A stretch of DNA of 46,006 bases from a virus. The translations under genes and the position numbers were made by a program. Numbering within the stretch: position 1 is the stretch's first letter; every line of letters begins with the position of its first letter. Positions 45,093 to 46,006 of this stretch are shown one piece after another. Location: positions 1 to 46,006 of the IMG/VR virus record IMGVR_UViG_3300037493_004786. One strand, 5' to 3'. The notes below the pieces were generated by a model. It worked only from the letters and a program-made list of their open reading frames with translations, searched no databases and was not told the origin of the DNA.

Positions 45093-45203
45093 TTTTCTAT
45101 AAAACAAAAAATCCAGAAGATATTTCTACCCCCCGGACTTCTTGCAAAACATAAAACATTGTTCGATTTTAAGACAAAGAAAGAACTATTCCAAAGATAA
45201 TAA

Positions 45204-45734
45204 TTAATCCTTACCTACAACACCCCTCTTCCAACCAATCGCATTATCTTCCGTATCTACATCGTCAATCCTTACCATAATCCTCGTATTACTTACCCAA
45301 CTCAAAAACCATCCATAATACTTCGTATCTCCTTCATAACGGTAAATCCTTTCTCCACCTTCCATATCCTTCAATTCACTATTCAATAACGCATGGGCTG
45401 TCTCCTCATCCATATTCTCGTACATCAAATACCCCTGATCTATAAACTCCCTACCCCTATCACTAATCTGAAACCTTACCTTATAATATCCCCCCTCCAC
45501 ATTCATCTCCCTTTCTACCACCCCCACCATAACATCAGATTCACCTAATCGTACAACTAATCCATAACTCATACTACCAAACGTAAAAACCTTCCTTACA
45601 TTCATCTTCTCAATATCATCCCTCATTACCCCCCTCCTCAATAATCCACTAAATACCTTATCAAGCAACCTGGACTCAACATCCAAATACTCCTTTACAA
45701 TTTGCTCAAACATTTCTATCCTCTCCATATTCAA
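45204..45734 (-). CDS. hypothetical protein with atypical, G-richer codon use
   Basis: A 176-residue leftward gene, lone among rightward signals. The protein (starts MNMERIEMFEQIVKEYLDVE) is helical at first, then beta-rich (KVFTFGSMSYGLVVRLGESD, YYKVRFQISDRGREFIDQG). It ends with a beta domain (IYRYEGDTKYYGWFLSWVSN, RIMVRIDDVD). Its codons favour GGG, AGG, GAG and GTA more than the A-rich late genes do, and Met is frequent. The second ATG at 45728 is an alternative start. I do not recognise a family; the part around QISDRGREFI looks faintly like the end of a winged-helix domain. Different codon use suggests later acquisition or a different expression class. Confidence 0.65.
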   Translation of the reverse strand: MNMERIEMFEQIVKEYLDVESRLLDKVFSGLLRRGVMRDDIEKMNVRKVFTFGSMSYGLVVRLGESDVMVGVVEREMNVEGGYYKVRFQISDRGREFIDQGYLMYENMDEETAHALLNSELKDMEGGERIYRYEGDTKYYGWFLSWVSNTRIMVRIDDVDTEDNAIGWKRGVVGKD

Positions 45735-45771
45735 AAAATTATATAACTAACCCCCTATTGCGTAAGCTTTA

Positions 45772-45800
45772 CAGTACAAACACCCCCCACTATAGTACTG
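45772..45800. repeat. inverted repeat CAGTAC / GTACTG upstream of the rightward box
   Basis: CAGTAC (45772-45777) and GTACTG (45795-45800) are perfect inverted copies with centres 23 bases apart, about two helical turns. They lie between the leftward gene at 45734 and the TATATTTG box at 45806. The spacing suits a protein dimer bound on one face of the DNA, so an operator is possible. Confidence 0.35.
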
Positions 45801-45805
45801 AAAAT

Positions 45806-45839
45806 TATATTTGTGATACCCCGGTACGGAGGTTATCAC
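45806..45839 (+). promoter_or_regulatory. TATATTTG box overlapping a GTGATA/TATCAC palindrome
   Basis: TATATTTG (45806-45813) matches the -7 box of Bacteroidota promoters, facing right. Its last G begins GTGATA (45813-45818), inverted as TATCAC at 45834-45839 around a GC-rich centre. A repressor bound to this palindrome would cover the transcription start. No TTG box is seen at the right distance upstream. Any gene it drives lies beyond the window. Confidence 0.45.
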
Positions 45840-45920
45840 TAAAAAACCCCGATAATAAAATCAAAATGGAAACAGGGTGGCATCAATTCATCAAAAATTT
45901 TTTCATTTTGGAAAAAATAT

Positions 45921-45955
45921 CGTCTAATAATGATAAATTCTAATCATTTTTGACG
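45921..45955. repeat. long imperfect palindrome near the right edge
   Basis: CGTC at 45921-45924 pairs with GACG at 45952-45955, and inner ATGAT pairs with ATCAT, with two mismatches and one bulge. The string AATTCTAAT occurs in its loop (45936-45944) and again at 45969-45977. The rest of 45840-46006 shows no convincing gene. It may be an operator, a transcription pause site or part of a replication region; the sequence does not decide. Confidence 0.4.
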
Positions 45956-46006
45956 ATTATGTAGAACTAATTCTAATTATATCAATCAATCTATTACTTG
46001 TGAGGT

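Noticed and set aside
45093-45203. Terminator after the small rightward genes
   Set aside because: Only a five-base AGAAG/CTTCT pairing with a long loop and no T-run is present, too weak to call.
45758-45943. Rightward open frame of 61 codons near the right edge
   Set aside because: It begins upstream of the TATATTTG box and runs through the GTGATA/TATCAC palindrome; its composition is not protein-like. An internal ATG at 45866 would give only 25 residues.
1-46006. tRNA genes, CRISPR arrays, insertion sequences, integrase or attachment sites
   Set aside because: I saw no cloverleaf-like segment with a T-loop, no regularly spaced repeats, no transposase or integrase motifs and no long terminal repeats by reading; a tRNAscan or repeat search would settle this.

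Overview
The window reads as the structural half of an AT-rich, tailed double-stranded DNA phage of Bacteroidota, most likely crAss-like (order Crassvirales or a close relative). The support is: a terminase large subunit and a portal with the sequence character of that group; scaffold and major capsid genes directly after them; a run of connector and tail genes; and then very large 'cargo' proteins, one of which carries the DxDGD active-site motif of the crAss-type virion RNA polymerase. Bacteroidota-type promoter boxes (TAnnTTTG) and A-rich, Shine-Dalgarno-poor leaders point to the same host phylum; codon and base use would suit a Flavobacterium- or Cellulophaga-like host, but the host cannot be fixed from this sequence. 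The window is a fragment: a fibre gene runs off the left edge, and rightward regulatory DNA runs off the right edge.

Layout. Positions 44536 down to 1 are one long leftward block of about 30 genes. From right to left: small genes and a terminase-small-like gene (44536-43411); terminase large subunit (43336-41528); portal (41531-39285); scaffold-like protein (39250-38174); major capsid protein (38115-36736); head and connector genes (36695-31980), with a clear terminator at about 34300; a 1422-residue tail protein (31980-27712); four large cargo or ejection proteins and a small companion (27705-7819), including a virion muramidase and a 3600-residue polymerase protein; Cys-rich tail appendage genes (7772-4955); small genes and a CHAP-type endolysin (4948-3351); and duplicated small appendage proteins and fibres (3341-1). 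Many junctions overlap as TAATG or ATGA, so translation is probably coupled.

To the right of a divergent promoter at 44554-44585 lie short rightward genes (44694-45092) with a structured 5' leader, a leftward gene of different base composition (45734-45204), and an intergenic stretch rich in inverted repeats (45735-46006). This looks like the edge of the early region.

The most interesting item is the 3600-residue protein at 22079-11277. It joins, in one chain, glycine-rich membrane-active-looking segments, a ParB-like domain, a HExxH metallopeptidase-like domain, two putative double-psi beta-barrels of a crAss-type RNA polymerase (D2554-N-D-G-D2558) and a C-terminal SLOG/cpYpsA-like domain. 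Its downstream neighbour carries a second HEYAH motif. Together these look like an injected package for early transcription and possibly for takeover or counter-defence. Also notable are three identical TATATTTG boxes placed 20-22 bases before late genes, and a terminase large subunit whose coding frame extends 34 codons upstream of its first ATG with no standard start.
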